Source: Paramecium tetraurelia (taxonomy: Eukaryota; Ciliophora; Oligohymenophorea; Peniculida; Parameciidae). Taken from it: a DNA stretch of 64,000 nucleotides. The stretch lies in NCBI RefSeq assembly GCF_000165425.1, contig NW_001799522.1, forward strand, positions 310,001 to 374,000, given 5' to 3'. The notes below the pieces were generated by a model, which worked only from the letters and a program-made list of their open reading frames with translations, was not told the origin of the DNA and searched no databases. Made by a program: the position numbers and the translations under genes. Shown here piece after piece: positions 21,538 through 34,124 of the stretch; positions within the stretch are counted from its first letter, which is position 1; each line of letters begins with the position of its first letter.

Positions 21538-24500
21538 CCTTTGACTCTAGTTATTGGCCTTTCCAAAAGAGCATAAGTTTATACTTGCCTAGTACCCTAG
21601 ATAAAATAATAAAAATGATGATACTTTCTCCTCATTTTTGTAACCAGCAGACTATTTTTGACCAAATTCAGTGTAGTATTTTCCACTGAATCTTTCCATC
21701 AACTACATGTCTCTGTAAAACAGAACAACAGTTTGGTTTCCATCATTGCCTGCTTATCTTAGATACCCCTTAAATTTAGATCAAAAATTGTACTCTATAG
21801 ATAATATAATCGTCAAGACTAATAGCTATTTCGTGCACACCTCTTGCGGGAGTTTTGGTGTAATTCCAAAAGACGATGCAGCCTAAAGCAAAAGGTTGTT
21901 CTGAGCCGAAATAGAGACTATTAATTTGGGGATCTTGAGAATGATCAAAGCATCTATTAGTGAATGGGGCTAACCACATATGAGTGTCATTTTGAGTTTC
22001 ATTGATTCCATCTAAGAGATTCTCCACTACTCTTTTATCTCCTCTCATTGATTAAAGGATTCTAACCGACGATGGCTCTGCTCCTATATTGCCTTAAACT
22101 TGTCTTCCCTTGTAATCTAGGATTTCTAAACCATTCAATCCAATATAGTGGATATCTCCAAAAGTAGTTATCAATTAGATCTTGAGTTCATGTCCAACCA
22201 TTAAGTTATTGATTTCATATTCGCATCTTAATTACTTTTAGACTTGAGTGGTTTCTTCAAACACATATTCCTTGGATGGTATAGTAATGGTTTAGGCATA
22301 ATCATAGGTATCACAACCAGGAGCTCTCTTTAATGCGATGCAATTGGAAATAATTCCTTAGTCATTCTATAAACTGATAAACTTAGCACCTCTAAAGGTG
22401 TCATCATAAGATTTATTGTAATTCCAAATTCTAATTGAGGTGATTAATTGAGGGATGTCGAATGTAAATGTTAGTGTGATACACCTTCCTGGCTGAAAGG
22501 GAAGGATGTACATATTCATATCATTTGTAGTTACATTGATCCCATTTATGAGACTGACTATGTTTCCTTTGTCTCCATCACTTTGGTAGTCTGATTTAAT
22601 ATTTTTTACTTATATTTTTCCCTCCTTACCTAAATAGATAAATAAATCAATACCATAAATCTCAACTCCAGTCAATCCAATATAGGGTTGATCTGCCCAA
22701 GGTCTTAATAATTTGATTTATAAATATCTACAAATTATACCATTTGAGTTCTGATTAACTAATGCTCTTTAAATTTATTATTTCTCTTGTCTCTGTTGTG
22801 TTTGCTCTTACTATCTGGCTTATTTAACTAAATAATTATGGGATCATATTACTTTCATTCTATAGATTAGTCACTTTGGCCGATGTCGTTGGTCTTACTT
22901 CTGAATCTGCATTTCCAGTATTTGGTCTTTCGTTTTGATAATCATGTTAAATAGTTTAGAATTCCTAAGAATTTATCCAATCATTTTTGGCTATTTATGA
23001 GATGACATTTTCATCACTTGTGAATAAAAAGAGTTCAAAGGGTTGCTCATTCTAATTGATGACTCTTTATAAATTCATATTTCCGAAACCCTTCTTGATA
23101 TCTCCTCTAAACACAATTTGATTATCAAAGAATAAACTTATATCTTTGGCTCCTCTAAAACTATGGATTCTGCTCTTATTATAGTTCCATATTCGAATCA
23201 TACTAATTTTCTTCTTATCATTCAGATCAATAGTAATCTTATTAATCTTCCCTCTCTAAAAGGGACTCAACCATACATGCATATCAGATTGAGTATAGTA
23301 TACTCCATCGACTAACTTATCAGGTGTTCTAGGGTCATTGAAATATTCTGGCAACACATTGATGTCACTAGGGTCAGCCTTGACTTAACTGTATGGATCT
23401 GAAATCTCAATTTATTTTCCTGCTTCATTGAATATTTCAATTCCATTTAAACCTACATAATATTTATCTCCCCAAGTGGAATGTATATGGATTGTAATGA
23501 CTCGTACTTGTGGAAGAGTCGGCAAAGACACCTGCTTCTTGGCCTTTTTTACTGGAGCCTAATTAATTAATGGCTAATTAAGCAACTCCTTAATGAGTTA
23601 GGCATTTTCTTATGTTTACTGTCGATAGTTGTTTTTATTTGGCTATTAGATAATTTATGAAGGAATCTATTATTAAGATGGGGTTTCCCATTTGGATAAT
23701 TGTGGTTTCTATTAGATATTATTAGGTCGTTGTTAGCCTTTAAAGAAAAAGTCAAGAGCATCAACTTCTTCGTATTTTGGTATGGGTGCAGGGTCTTCAA
23801 TGATGTCCTACCGTTAAACCGGCTTTAACCTACCTTATTATGTAATATTGAAATATTGAAGAGTTTCTTCAAGGTAATCTTGAGTGGGTTATGGATTATC
23901 TCTTCTTCTTCTGGGTTCTATATTTTGTTATTGATTAGTTTAATTATTATTAGGTTGTTGTGTCTACTCAACCTTCTTATCAGTTTTCCCAGTATCTAAA
24001 CGTTCCCCCTTAAATACATCCACTACTATGGGTCCTTTTCCTTTTCTTGAAGGAGGAGGTTTAGAATCCTCTAACTTTTCCTACTTTTTTTCTATCACAT
24101 CTGATTAATCAATTTAACCTCTGAGTTTTTGTGCAAATTTGGATTGAGTGTTTTAAAGATTTGAGAATTTGAAATTATCAATAATTTGAATTTCTGTTCC
24201 ATAATCATCAATTTCAAAACCAGTACCTTTTTTAATTTCCACAATTTTAGAAATGACTTTACCATTCTATCTACACAATATTTCCATGTCTCTTACTCCT
24301 TTAACACTATCAATCAAACTCTTATTGTAGTTGTAAACTTTGATCCCACCTAGCATCACATCATCATCATATGAGATTTCGATGTCAATAGTTTTGGGAG
24401 GATCAGGCATACTTCCTAACCACATATTGACAGCATCTTTGGTTAAGAATTTGCCATTGATAAGGATTTCTGGCAATTTGAGAGACTATGCATTGCTCAT

Positions 24501-25834
24501 TTTAATGTTATATGGTTTAAGTTAGACTTTATTGCCATCAGTAGCATATAGTTCTATTTCAGTGAGACCTACCAGGCTTGGATTACCCCAAGTGGACAGT
24601 ATCCTCATTTTTAACTAAGAATTCTTATCAATCAACAAATCAGTATTTTTCTCGATTATAATTTAGGCTTTTTCTTCCTTTACAAATTCTTATTACATCT
24701 GAATAATGTTATTTATGCTCTTATTTCGCTTCTTGGTTTCAATTTATGGCATTTATAATGCAGGTTAGTTATTGTTGGATATTTATTGAGGAATGGTCAA
24801 TTGTACTTACTCTTTGGGCTTATTTTCAATAATTTATAATTCTTTTTATTACTTTTATTATTTGATAGGCATTTCATGTGATAGTTTTTGTTAGCTCTAT
24901 TCATTTTGCATTTCTGATCTGTCAGTCTTTTCCTCCAAATTGATGGTATTCTTATTCAAGAAAAAAATGAGTTTTTATTTCTCATTACTAGAAAGCTTTT
25001 CGATTTTTTCAAACAACTCCTCAAGTTGATCCTTTGGCTTTTCTTGAGGCTTCTGGCTTTGTGAAGTTTGAGGAGCTTTGAAGGAATTGTTATCATTTTT
25101 AATATCCTCTTGTTTGGTTACAGAATTGGCCCTCAATTGAGGTTTGGAAGCATATTGCTTGGTTTCTGGTTTAGTCAAGGGGGGAGGTTTGATTTCAGAG
25201 GAAGGTTGTCTGACTTATTGGGGCAATTGCTATTGAGATTAGCCATGTTCTGAGATGGCACTGATTGGTCTGGGTTTGGTAGCAGGTAAATTGACAACTT
25301 GTATAACTTTTTAAGGCTATGATTATTGAACAACTGGTTGGATTTGAGGTTTAGTGTTTTCAAAGTCATCCCTATAGGCTTCCTCATCATGGTCTTCTCC
25401 TTCAGACTAACACAACTTGGTTATTCAAATTTTTAATTACATCTTCTTCTTCTTAAATTTATTGCTCGTCCAATTCATCATTATCGCTATCCAACATTTG
25501 TGAAAAATGTGGGTCATATCTATGATCAATGGGTGTGTCTTTCTGCAATTTTTCAAGCAAATCCTATTAAGATTTGCTGAGCACATTACCTGAATTAATG
25601 ATGCCCAATACCTTACACTAATGACTTCCTCAAGACCTCCAAATCATCATGATCAAGAGTGCCAATCTTCTAGGATTGACTATGTTCATCATTCCATTTC
25701 TTAACGCCCCTGGTTTTTAACTTCAATTGATTTTTGTTCTTCTAATTAACCCTATCCTTGTTAGCCCCAGAGATAAAAGTATCAAAACCCTTCTCCCGCA
25801 ATTGTTATTATTATTTCTTTTATTATGGTTTCAT
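21538..25834 (-). CDS. KATNIP: KATNIP, katanin-interacting ciliary protein
   Basis: A large gene (~1,400 residues) with several short introns. The N-terminal third is charged and low-complexity. The rest holds repeated beta-sandwich modules of the KATNIP (KIAA0556, DUF4457) type: each has a GL.GLEIF segment, an (D/N).W..PF block and an IWNYNKS motif. Examples are GLNGLEIFNEAGKQIEI, MHVWLSPFQRGKIN, and IRIWNYNKSRIHSFRGAKD; HMWLAPFTNRC and FWNYTKTPARGV mark a further repeat. KATNIP binds katanin and microtubules at the ciliary base and is linked to ciliopathy in animals. The C-terminus (YALLERPITRVKG) is reached through a 28-nt intron. Human KATNIP is ~1,618 residues, so length fits. Confidence 0.85.
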
Positions 25835-25992
25835 TTTAAGTTCTTATTTATTATTTATGAATTAAATTTTTTATGCTGTCTAGCAACTTACTAAAGAGCA
25901 AGTCCTTGAAATCAAAGATTAAATGCTACCCCCAATAACCCATATTCCTTGAATGAAGTTTAAAATAATTAAACAGGATTAAAATTGTGAAA

Positions 25993-26342
25993 TCAATCTA
26001 TCTCCACTTCTGTAATACTATCTACTTCCACCATAACATTTTCATAAAACCATAAATATTTAGCAAATTCAATATCCTTGCATTCAATTAACTACACTAA
26101 TTTTAAATCTAATTAGACCATAAATTAATCAAATTTGCATTTCTCTTATGAGCTTAAGAAATGAATACTCCCATAATAATTAAAGGATAACTTTAAATAT
26201 CACTCAGACCACTAGCCTTGCTTGTCCTCTCTTCTTCTGCTAAATATTAATCCTATTCTGGATGTAAAAACTTAAGATTTTTTTGGATAGTCAATAATAA
26301 GAGTGATAAACCTTAGATCTATTGTTTACCTACGCTTAACAT
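25993..26342 (-). CDS. Small hypothetical protein (~107 aa)
   Basis: With one 26-nt intron the minus strand encodes about 107 residues. The N-terminus MLSVGKQQIQGLSLLLLTIQ has a short hydrophobic run, residues ~30-60 are charged (HPEQDQYLAEEERTSKA), and the C-terminus is acidic (WFYENVMVEVDSITEVEID). The C-terminal part is the most convincing coding stretch. No family recognised. Confidence 0.5.
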
Positions 26343-26584
26343 TTAACTTGAATATTAATATTTTTCAAAATATCTCTAGGAGAAATACAATTTTCCTATG
26401 ATTACTATTATTCCTACTAATATTCATATCAAAATACCTCAATAGATTTGATGAAACACAAATGATTCAGGAAAGAATTTACAAAATCCCTAAAATAACC
26501 AAAGATACATCTAGCATTCTAAAAATAGATCTACTTCTAATATTTTTTATGGTAGAATTCCAATTAAAATTAACCTACTAGTTT

Positions 26585-26755
26585 ATGAATATGGATAAGC
26601 TTTGGATAAATAATCAGGATGGTTTAGAATATTGTATTAATCAAGAATATAAGTTGTTACATATCGAAGAAGAGTTTAATATAAATTCAAGTTTTGACGA
26701 ATTGGATGATTTGAAAATAGATATCAAAAAACTACAAAATAGGATTTTGCAATGA
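26585..26755 (+). CDS. Small ORF with open frame beyond its TGA
   Basis: Fifty-six residues (MNMDKLWINNQDGLEYCINQ...) rich in Asp, Leu and Lys and coding-like, ending at TGA 26753-26755. The same frame then stays open and protein-like (KECNCNDLIDSNTLNIERI) up to a second TGA at 26849-26851. No GT donor upstream allows a normal short intron to remove the first TGA. Either the gene ends there, or a sequence error, unusual intron or readthrough joins the two parts. It lies 38 bp upstream of CFAP210. Confidence 0.4.
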   Translation: MNMDKLWINNQDGLEYCINQEYKLLHIEEEFNINSSFDELDDLKIDIKKLQNRILQ

Positions 26756-26889
26756 ACGTAGTAAGTTTTATCAAATAGGAAGGAGTGCAATTGCAATGAT
26801 CTCATTGACTCTAACACCTTGAATATTGAAAGAATTAAAAGAAATATGTGAGTTATATTGTTTATAATTAAATATATTAAATAATTGAA

Positions 26890-28386
26890 ATGTCCCAAGA
26901 ACCTCGAGCATAAACAGTCGGAGCTTTTGAAAATAAAGTAAGTTCGATTGTGCCATTATCATAATTAAGAAGAATCCAATAAAATTGTTTTGGTACGTAG
27001 GAAAATTTTGGATTGATCTAAAAGATGGAACTGTAATTATATGATTAACTGAGAAAGACATGCTAAATCCCAGGAAAGAGTAAAGAGATGGCCCAATACA
27101 ATTAATGCTTTAAGAAAGAAGAAGGACCAGACGAGATTCGAAAGATTCAAAGCTGATGAAGAGGAGAGAAGGAGACAAGAGGAGGAAGAAGCATTATATT
27201 AAGCATAAGTCAAACAAGAGATCTTGGAAAAAGCCAATCGTTAGATCTACGAGGCCAATCCAAGAGTTAGACAATTTCAAAGCAAATTATTGATTACTGA
27301 TGTTATATAAGAAAGAGATGCGCAACTGGAATTGAATAAATATAAGAAAACCATCTTGGAGTAAATTAGATATTCAATCTATTCTTAGGATGAAGGAGGA
27401 AGCTCATCATGAGGAAGTTTTAGATAATGTAGCACGATTATAATAAATAGAGGAAATTAAATTGGAAGAAATGAAGAAAAAGAAAATGGAGTAGCGAAAA
27501 ATATTGAAGTAACAGCATGATGAAATGGTCAATAATCATATCAAATAAATACAAAATGATAGAATTGAAGGTTAATTGAACAAGGCGAAGGCAGAGTAAT
27601 TGATTAAAGATGAAGAAGAGGCTGAAAATGAAAGGAAAAGGAAGAGATTGGCTAATATCGAGGAGGTGAAGAGAGGCAATGAGGATATCAAAGAACAGAA
27701 ACAACTCTAGAGGCTTAAGGAATTAGAGGATGATGAAAGAATAAGAGCATATGCAGAGAAGAAGGAATAGATAATGGAAATGAGAAAAAAAAGAGAAGAA
27801 CTCAAATTTAAAGAAAAATAAGAGTAGAGACAAAAATTGATTGATGCATAAATATCTAAATTAGAATCTATTGAAAATGAACATTAAAGAATACTAAGTA
27901 AATAGATATAAGAGGCCGAAATCAAGGCAGAGGAAGTAGAGAGGATAAAAAGGGAAAAGCAAATCTAATTGAAAAAGAATATAGATGAAAGTAGGAAGAT
28001 TACTTCAGAATTCAGAACTAAGGATTAAGAATAAAGAGTAAAGAATGATAAAGAGTTCTAAGAGTATTGGAAGTAAAGGGCTGAAGAGTTGAAGAAGATG
28101 GAAGATGATGAAAATGAATAAATTAGATAAAGGAGAGTTCAGCTTAAAAACTTTTAGCTTACTTAAATTGAAGAAAAACAGGTATTATTTTGTTTATTAT
28201 TTACAATAGAAATTGAGAGAATAATAGATTCTCTAAGAATTAGATGAAGCTGAAGAAATTCTCCGTAAAAAAGAATGCTGTAGCAGAACATTCACATCTT
28301 GGGCATAAAGAGCTGTGGAGGAATGGTAAAGTAATGGTAAAAATGTATATCCAATGCTCAAAGAACTTACAACCAAGTAAAATTGA
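26890..28386 (+). CDS. CFAP210: CFAP210 (CCDC173)-like axonemal coiled-coil protein
   Basis: CFAP210 is a microtubule inner protein running inside the B-tubule of axonemal doublets. The product starts MSQEPRAQTVGAFENK; after two small introns comes KRWPNTINALRKKKD, then a long, highly charged helix. Family-like landmarks are the EKANRQIYEANPRVRQFQSK LLITDVIQERDAQLELNKY block and a C-terminus with SWAQRAVEEW and YPMLKEL. Further introns near 27359 (28 nt) and 28177 (28 nt) keep the frame. Nearly all of it is Glu/Lys/Arg/Gln coiled coil, so homology to other trichoplein-type axonemal proteins (CFAP45, CFAP53) is possible, but the local motifs fit CFAP210 best. Confidence 0.8.
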
Positions 28387-28431
28387 TGACTATAATAATT
28401 CGTTTTATATTATTTATAGTAAAATAATATA

Positions 28432-29577
28432 ATGAGAAGTACTGTTCTTCTATTTTTGCTATTTATTGCGAATGCTTAAGATTAACTTTAAAAAGAAGAA
28501 GCAATTTAGATTGTGAAAGATCTCAAAGATGCAACTACAAAAAGTTGGAGCTCTTAGAAAAATCGTGGTGAAAGTATTTTCAACTAAAAAAAATGATCAA
28601 GTTTGTGCTTTCACTGAAATGGTAGCTGAACAAGATGCTTAATGCCAAACTAGAAATGGCCAAAATAAATTTATATATGTATCCAGCAATTAATCAACTT
28701 AAATCATTGAAACCAATAAACAAAAGATTAATAAAAATGTATAAAGACGTATGAACTTATAAGAATTAAGCATCTTTCATGTTCATGATAGATGCAAATC
28801 AAATGTGAAAAACATTAAACTAAAAAAGGATTAAAAGGAAGCCAAAACATTATTCATACAGTTATAAAAGTCATTTTCAGTATTTGAAACATTTTAAATA
28901 GTAAAGTAGTGGTGGTAGTCTACTAGAAATGCTTTATAATGCAAACTTGTATGAGGAATACAATGTAGAAGTAACAGAATAAGAAGTTCAAGTCATTAAA
29001 TTAATATGTAATTTTTATTCACAACACTTTTAGAGTAAGCATACTCAGACCAAAGTGAGGCTACTGATATTTAATCATAAGAATTCAGTTCGCAATTGTA
29101 GATCTAATAGAATTCATTGTCTTATTCATCCTAAAAGTCAATGGAAAAAAATAGATACTTGATTATTACTACATCTCAAGAAATTGCAGAAAAAATTGAT
29201 AAAGATTAATAAAGTATTACTTTGAATTCAATAAATTCAATAAATTCGGTTAATAAATAGATTTATTATGTTCTTAATTAATAAAGGAGAATGAAATATT
29301 AAAGAAGCTTATTGATATCGAAGCAGAAAGGAAGGTAAATAGAGTTATGATTGTAGATTGATTTAGATGATTAGCTCACCATTCTCAATGGAGAAAACTA
29401 AGAATGCGATAACAGTAGGAGAAAATGGATATAGTCACTTTGTTGTTACAATAAGATCATGATCGGGAATAGATTCTCTATATAAAGGAGAAAGAGGCCT
29501 TACTAAAAGAATTAGATGTTTACACTGATTTATTAAGATATTATTTAAAATAAATCTACAAATCGGATAATTAATGA
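28432..29577 (+). CDS. Secreted trichocyst-matrix-like protein, apparent frameshift at an A8 run
   Basis: Begins with a signal peptide (MRSTVLLFLLFIANA, then Gln-rich). After GESIFNQK the frame is lost at a run of eight A's near 28586-28593; one A fewer would continue directly into NDQVCAFTEMVAEQDAQCQT. From there short introns (22, 26, 17 or 38, 22 and 20 nt) carry the frame through SSGGSLLEMLYNANLYEEYN and LDDQLTILNGENQECDN to a Lys/Leu-rich end (KEKEALLKELDVYTDLLRYY). Signal peptide, helical repeats, 'NQEC' spacing and late KELD..L helix are reminiscent of Paramecium trichocyst matrix proteins, which are crystallised in exocytotic organelles. It may be a live gene with a sequencing indel or a young pseudogene. 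Confidence 0.6.
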
Positions 29578-29682
29578 TATCAAGATTAAATTTATAGTTC
29601 TTTATACGTCAAATAATGAGTTTTAAGTTATTAAAAAATAAATAAATATTATTTATATATTAATTTAAAATAGAATAATAAT

Positions 29683-32257
29683 TCAATAATTTTCATCGCC
29701 CATTATTTCCCTTCTTTTTTCTTTAGCTAAACCATTCATGAATTCGACCAAATTACTATTTAAGAACATGTTCTTATGCTTTTCAGAAAATTGTTTAATA
29801 ATATTATAACAATAATTTTAGAACTAAAATGATAATTAGTAAATAATACCCCTTGCTATTGTAAAAATGTGAAGAACTCCAACAAGTTTTCTTTACATTT
29901 CAAATGCACATCTGGATGATAAATCAATTAAAGCATCTTTTAAAATATTTCATTGGAATTGTCCAAAACTTATTATTGAATGGTTTAAAACATAAAGAAT
30001 TTTTGCAAGATCACCTGGGCTAATGAACACAAATCTTCATTGGACAAAGCCAGAAACAAAAGCCTTTTGGTATTCTCAAATATTTTAAGCCAGATTTCAC
30101 CATCTGATTCCAATAGTTGTTTGTGTAGACATCCATAGATAATTTCTAAATGTTCATGCTTAAAGAATTGTAATTCCTTTTCCTTAACATAGACATCCAT
30201 AGCTTATGCAATACCAACACTGTTCCAATCAATGGGGGCTCCGGTTATCTTGTATCGAAATGAGTTGCAACCATTGACTACTTGTTGAATCAACGTTTCT
30301 TGTGTATTTAAAACTGAAATTCTGATTTCGGAATCAACTGATAACAGGATCTCCAAGTATCGAGGACACAATTCTGAATACATCTACAAAACTGGAGCAA
30401 GGTAAATCAATCCAATTCTAATTACATTTGGAGTGGTAGAAACAACAAAAACTTAATAAATTAAATCCAACAACAATTGCTTAGATTACTCAAAGTCTAT
30501 TGTGATTTCTTATTCATCCATACTTCGATTGGAATTCTAAGCAATTTACAATAACAAATCAGCACATATGCACATACCTTGAGCTCGAACTTCCCACCAA
30601 GAATCATTCATCAGTCTTTGAATTCTACTGATCTTTTAAAGGACAGGAAAGTAATCCCAACTAGAGATCTGATTGATAATTCTCAACCCATTAGCCCTTG
30701 TAAGAGGAGAGGGTGAATCTAAGGAATTAAATGCATAATTGAGAAAGAACCTATACAATTCTTCATCTTGACTGGGGTAATCAGATTATATCAAAATACT
30801 TAATATGAGAGTAAATGCATTAAGATCAGTCGATAACTTACTTTTGATACTTTTGAGTAATTGTGTTCTATTCACACAATTTATGGGCGTGAATACAAAA
30901 AAGAGTTGAACAATATCTTCCCTCTTCTTTGGGTTTCGCAATGCAATTTACAATAGCTAATCCAATAAAATGCTTTCAAACATCATTTGTGTATCATTTG
31001 GATCTATTTCTACAAGTTTCGAACCTATAAACCTAATTAACTCCAGAATGTATTGATATGTTTTCGATGTGGGTTTCAAAACTTGGATAGGTCTGAGGAA
31101 TATTTGAAAGAATCGTTTAAAATCTAAATTATCACAAAATCAGAATACCTATAAAATTACTCTGAACTTATTCAAGGATTAATTGTGAGTGAACGTCTAT
31201 GAATTGGGTTAGTAGAAGTTTCAACGACTTTTTTTAGACTTCATCACATCTTAAGAACAGCTATTAGATGACAGCTGTATATTGAACATTCTGATTACTG
31301 ACTTGAAAACCATTATTTTATTAGGATTCTTTGGGTTCAAGCTTTAAATCTTAGATGTCCTTCTTTATGGGATCTTTTTTGAATAAGGAAGCACATGCTT
31401 CATGTAGGAAATCAATAACACCTTTGGTCTCTAGCAATTAACCTTGTTATTCCTTTGCTTTTTTGCTTGTACTGCTATGATAACAATTGATTTGTATTTC
31501 TTTGACATCTTGACCAGTTTATGAGATCGATTAATCTAAGTTAACAAGTTTCTTATTAAATTTCATTTATTTTTTTAGTAATTCTTCCTCTTGTTTTTTG
31601 ATCTCCTCCTCAATTTACTTTTTTCTTTTTAAAATCAGATACTCAATGATGTTATCATCTTTTTTATCATTTCTGACTTTCTCAACATGTTCTTGAATAG
31701 CTTATTTAGTTAACACTTTCCTTTCATTTTCATCAACAACTCTGGTGATTTCCCTGTCTTTGATAATTGTATTTGCAGTTGGTCTTGCATATGTTGGTTA
31801 GACTGTGAGTGGCTTTGGTCTTTGCAATGTCGCTTGTTGTTTAACTTGCTTTTTCATGTCTCTGTTGTCCTTATCTGGATAAATGGTGCCTATTTTCTTT
31901 TTAGTTAGGAATTCATAGAGTTTAAAGAGGAAGGCTTATGCTGCATCTGGCGCTTAATGAAAGATGGGTTCATATTCTTCTTGTGGAACTTGAAGTTCTT
32001 TCTTCTTCAATAGCTTTGAAATCTATTCCCAATTATCACGCTTTTTATCCAAGTTTTATTCGTTATATACAGTGTAGATATTAACTTCTTTGGGGTAATA
32101 CCTCGATAATATTTCAGCCACGATGAAACTACTGTAGGATATGATCATACCCATTAGCCAAATCTCTCCTGAAATTACGAACTTAATAGGCCAAGTCTAA
32201 TGAATCTAACCATTTGGCTACTTCTCTTGGAATAGGACCTTAAGGTGGTTCAATCAT
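29683..32257 (-). CDS. CH-domain protein with long HEAT/ARM-like C-terminus
   Basis: About 850 residues. The N-terminus MIEPPQGPIPREVAKWLDSL followed by VRNFRRDLANGFIVAEILSR and YYPKEVNIYTVYN is a type-2 calponin-homology domain as in SPATA4/SPEF-type proteins; a 22-nt intron interrupts it near 32140. A basic linker with low-complexity (KKKIGTIYPDKDNR; TLQRPKPLTVQPTYARP) and a coiled coil (IEEEIKKQEEELLKKQMKF) follow. The C-terminal ~500 residues are alpha-helical with repeat-like pieces such as DSWWEVRAQGMCICADLLL and NFEDFKRFFQIF, suggesting HEAT/armadillo repeats. CH2 proteins of this sort are found in cilia and sperm tails. The CH assignment is firm; the repeat assignment is an inference. 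Confidence 0.7.
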
Positions 32258-32318
32258 TTTTCAATTAAATAAAATATTAAATAATTAACAACAAAAAAGA
32301 GTAAATTATATCTGGTAA

Positions 32319-33528
32319 TCATTGTCTAGAATGGATAATCTTTTCTACCCGACTACTCAATAAATTATTATTCACAAGCAACAGCTTAATGCCCTTTGCA
32401 GAAAGAACGAAATTGTAGATCTCTATTAAATAATAAGTAAAATAACACCTTCTTCTTTGAATTATATTTTCTTCAAATTGATCCTCTGCAAATTCAACTT
32501 CTAGATTTACAGTAGAGAATACCCATTCATTTCTTAACACCCTTCTAGATTGAGACTATGCAATTTGTAGAGATTGGTTGTGATTATCTCTAAGGCCTCA
32601 TTAGTCACAACATTCTCCTTGATTGAAAGTGATTGCAAACTCTCAATCCTCTTCAAAGGACTGCACTAAAAGTACGTTATTATTTGGCTTTACTTTGATT
32701 AGATCCAATTATGGATTGCATCCAATGTCCAGCCTTTCTAACCTCTTACAGTAATTTCCTATGATCTCAAAAATCTAATTGGTCAAACCATCGCATTTTA
32801 AGAGCATTAAAGTTTTGAGTTCTTACACTTATTCTAAGATGACTTGAACATTTTAATCCTTCAAATTGCAATTGCTTTAGATATTAATCAAACTTAATTG
32901 AGAACATTTTCCAATAACCTCAAAGCCTTTGCCTGTCATAAATTGACAACTAATCAATTGTATATATTGCAGTGATTTACTAAAATTGTTAAGGTCAAAA
33001 TAGTTACTAGCTCTCTTTGCAAATGCTATTCAAATCTTTGTCTGTCAAAAATACTGAAGTATATTGCTTTTTTGGTTCTAATTTAAATAATTCCAACAGG
33101 GATCCTTATTATTGCGAATTGTCGGATAACATTGTTCTGAGTTCAGTTTTCTCCAAAAATGAACTGATTTTTTATCCTTTTATTATATCTCGAACTTTCT
33201 TTATGTGCTTCAATTGTTTACTAGATCTCTTCAACACTGTGGCAAGTTCCTTCTCGTTAAATCTCAAAAACAATTAAAATTGTCAAATTTACCTTGAAGT
33301 CTCGAATTCCCTAAAGAAACTGTACGAGAAATAGATATCATTATAGCAAATCATCCAGAACTTACAGACCTAAGAACAGGTGGCACATTCTCTCAATTAC
33401 AAAAATTTGTAAATCTAATACATCAGATTTTTTGGTAAAAATGGCCTTTTTGATAACTACAATTCGAATACCACTTTTTTTATTTCAAAGAGGATTTCCT
33501 AATCCAGGTGTCTAAATTATTGGAGCAT
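32319..33528 (-). CDS. F-box / leucine-rich-repeat protein
   Basis: About 380 residues with introns of 30 and 28 nt. Near the N-terminus is an F-box-like segment: FLPKNLMYQIYKFLQLREC followed by ATCSQVCKFW. The C-terminal half is LRR-like, with SLQYIQLISCQFMTGKGFEV, LKTLMLLKCDGLTNQIFEII and RLERLDIGCNPQLD. F-box/LRR proteins choose substrates for SCF ubiquitin ligases, and F-box proteins with amino-acid-type LRRs are common. The start ATG at 33528 leads into MLQQFRHLDQEILFEIKK; an upstream alternative in another frame was rejected because it does not join the F-box. It starts 43 bp from the divergent neighbour. Confidence 0.7.
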
Positions 33529-33571
33529 TTCTTTTTTGCATTGTGATTTTCTACTTTACTTTAAATTTCTT

Positions 33572-34088
33572 ATGTTGGAGGAGTACAAAAAAACATCTAC
33601 TACAAACATACACTCAAAACTATACGTAATCATTTATCTTGGTTCTTACTGGGGATTGCTGCTATTCCTTAGCTTTCTTTGTGAAAAATTTGGTTAACTA
33701 AGTTTATTTTTGCATTATTTAATTATATATTTTAGCAGGTATATTAAATCTCATGCTTCATAAAATTGAAGAGCAAGAGCAAGTTCTCCATATCAAATTG
33801 GATGTGTAAGAGTAACCCTAAATAAATTCAACCCTTATCAATGATTTCATATAATATTATCCAGTATGAAATAATTAATTATCCGAATAGATCTTTCCGA
33901 TTTCGAGATATCGTATTGTATTTTGAGTCTCATCGAATTCTACTTGGGATGGCAGATCAGCAGTGGATTTGAAATGATCAAAAGTGGAACTTCACTTGGG
34001 TAACAGTTTCAGAAACTACTTTTCCAGTGGAGATTAGATAGGATTTGATGAAAATGACTGTTTTATTATTGGCTCATGTTGGGTATGA
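33572..34088 (+). CDS. Small membrane-associated protein, exon structure tentative
   Basis: The first exon encodes MLEEYKKTSTTNIHSKLYVI followed by one hydrophobic helix (YLGSYWGLLLFLSFLCEKF). A 34-nt intron leads to LMLHKIEEQEQVLHIKLDV and NSTLINDFIQYYP. Beyond that two or three introns are needed, and more than one combination keeps the frame open to the final GFDENDCFIIGSCWV before TGA. The ends are more reliable than the middle. No family recognised. Confidence 0.4.
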
Positions 34089-34124
34089 TACATTATATTA
34101 TATAATTAATGGATTAATAAATTT

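Noticed and set aside
28432-29577. Multiple frame changes suggesting a badly broken pseudogene
   Set aside because: Five of the six breaks disappear with normal 17-26 nt GT...AG introns; only the A8 break remains.
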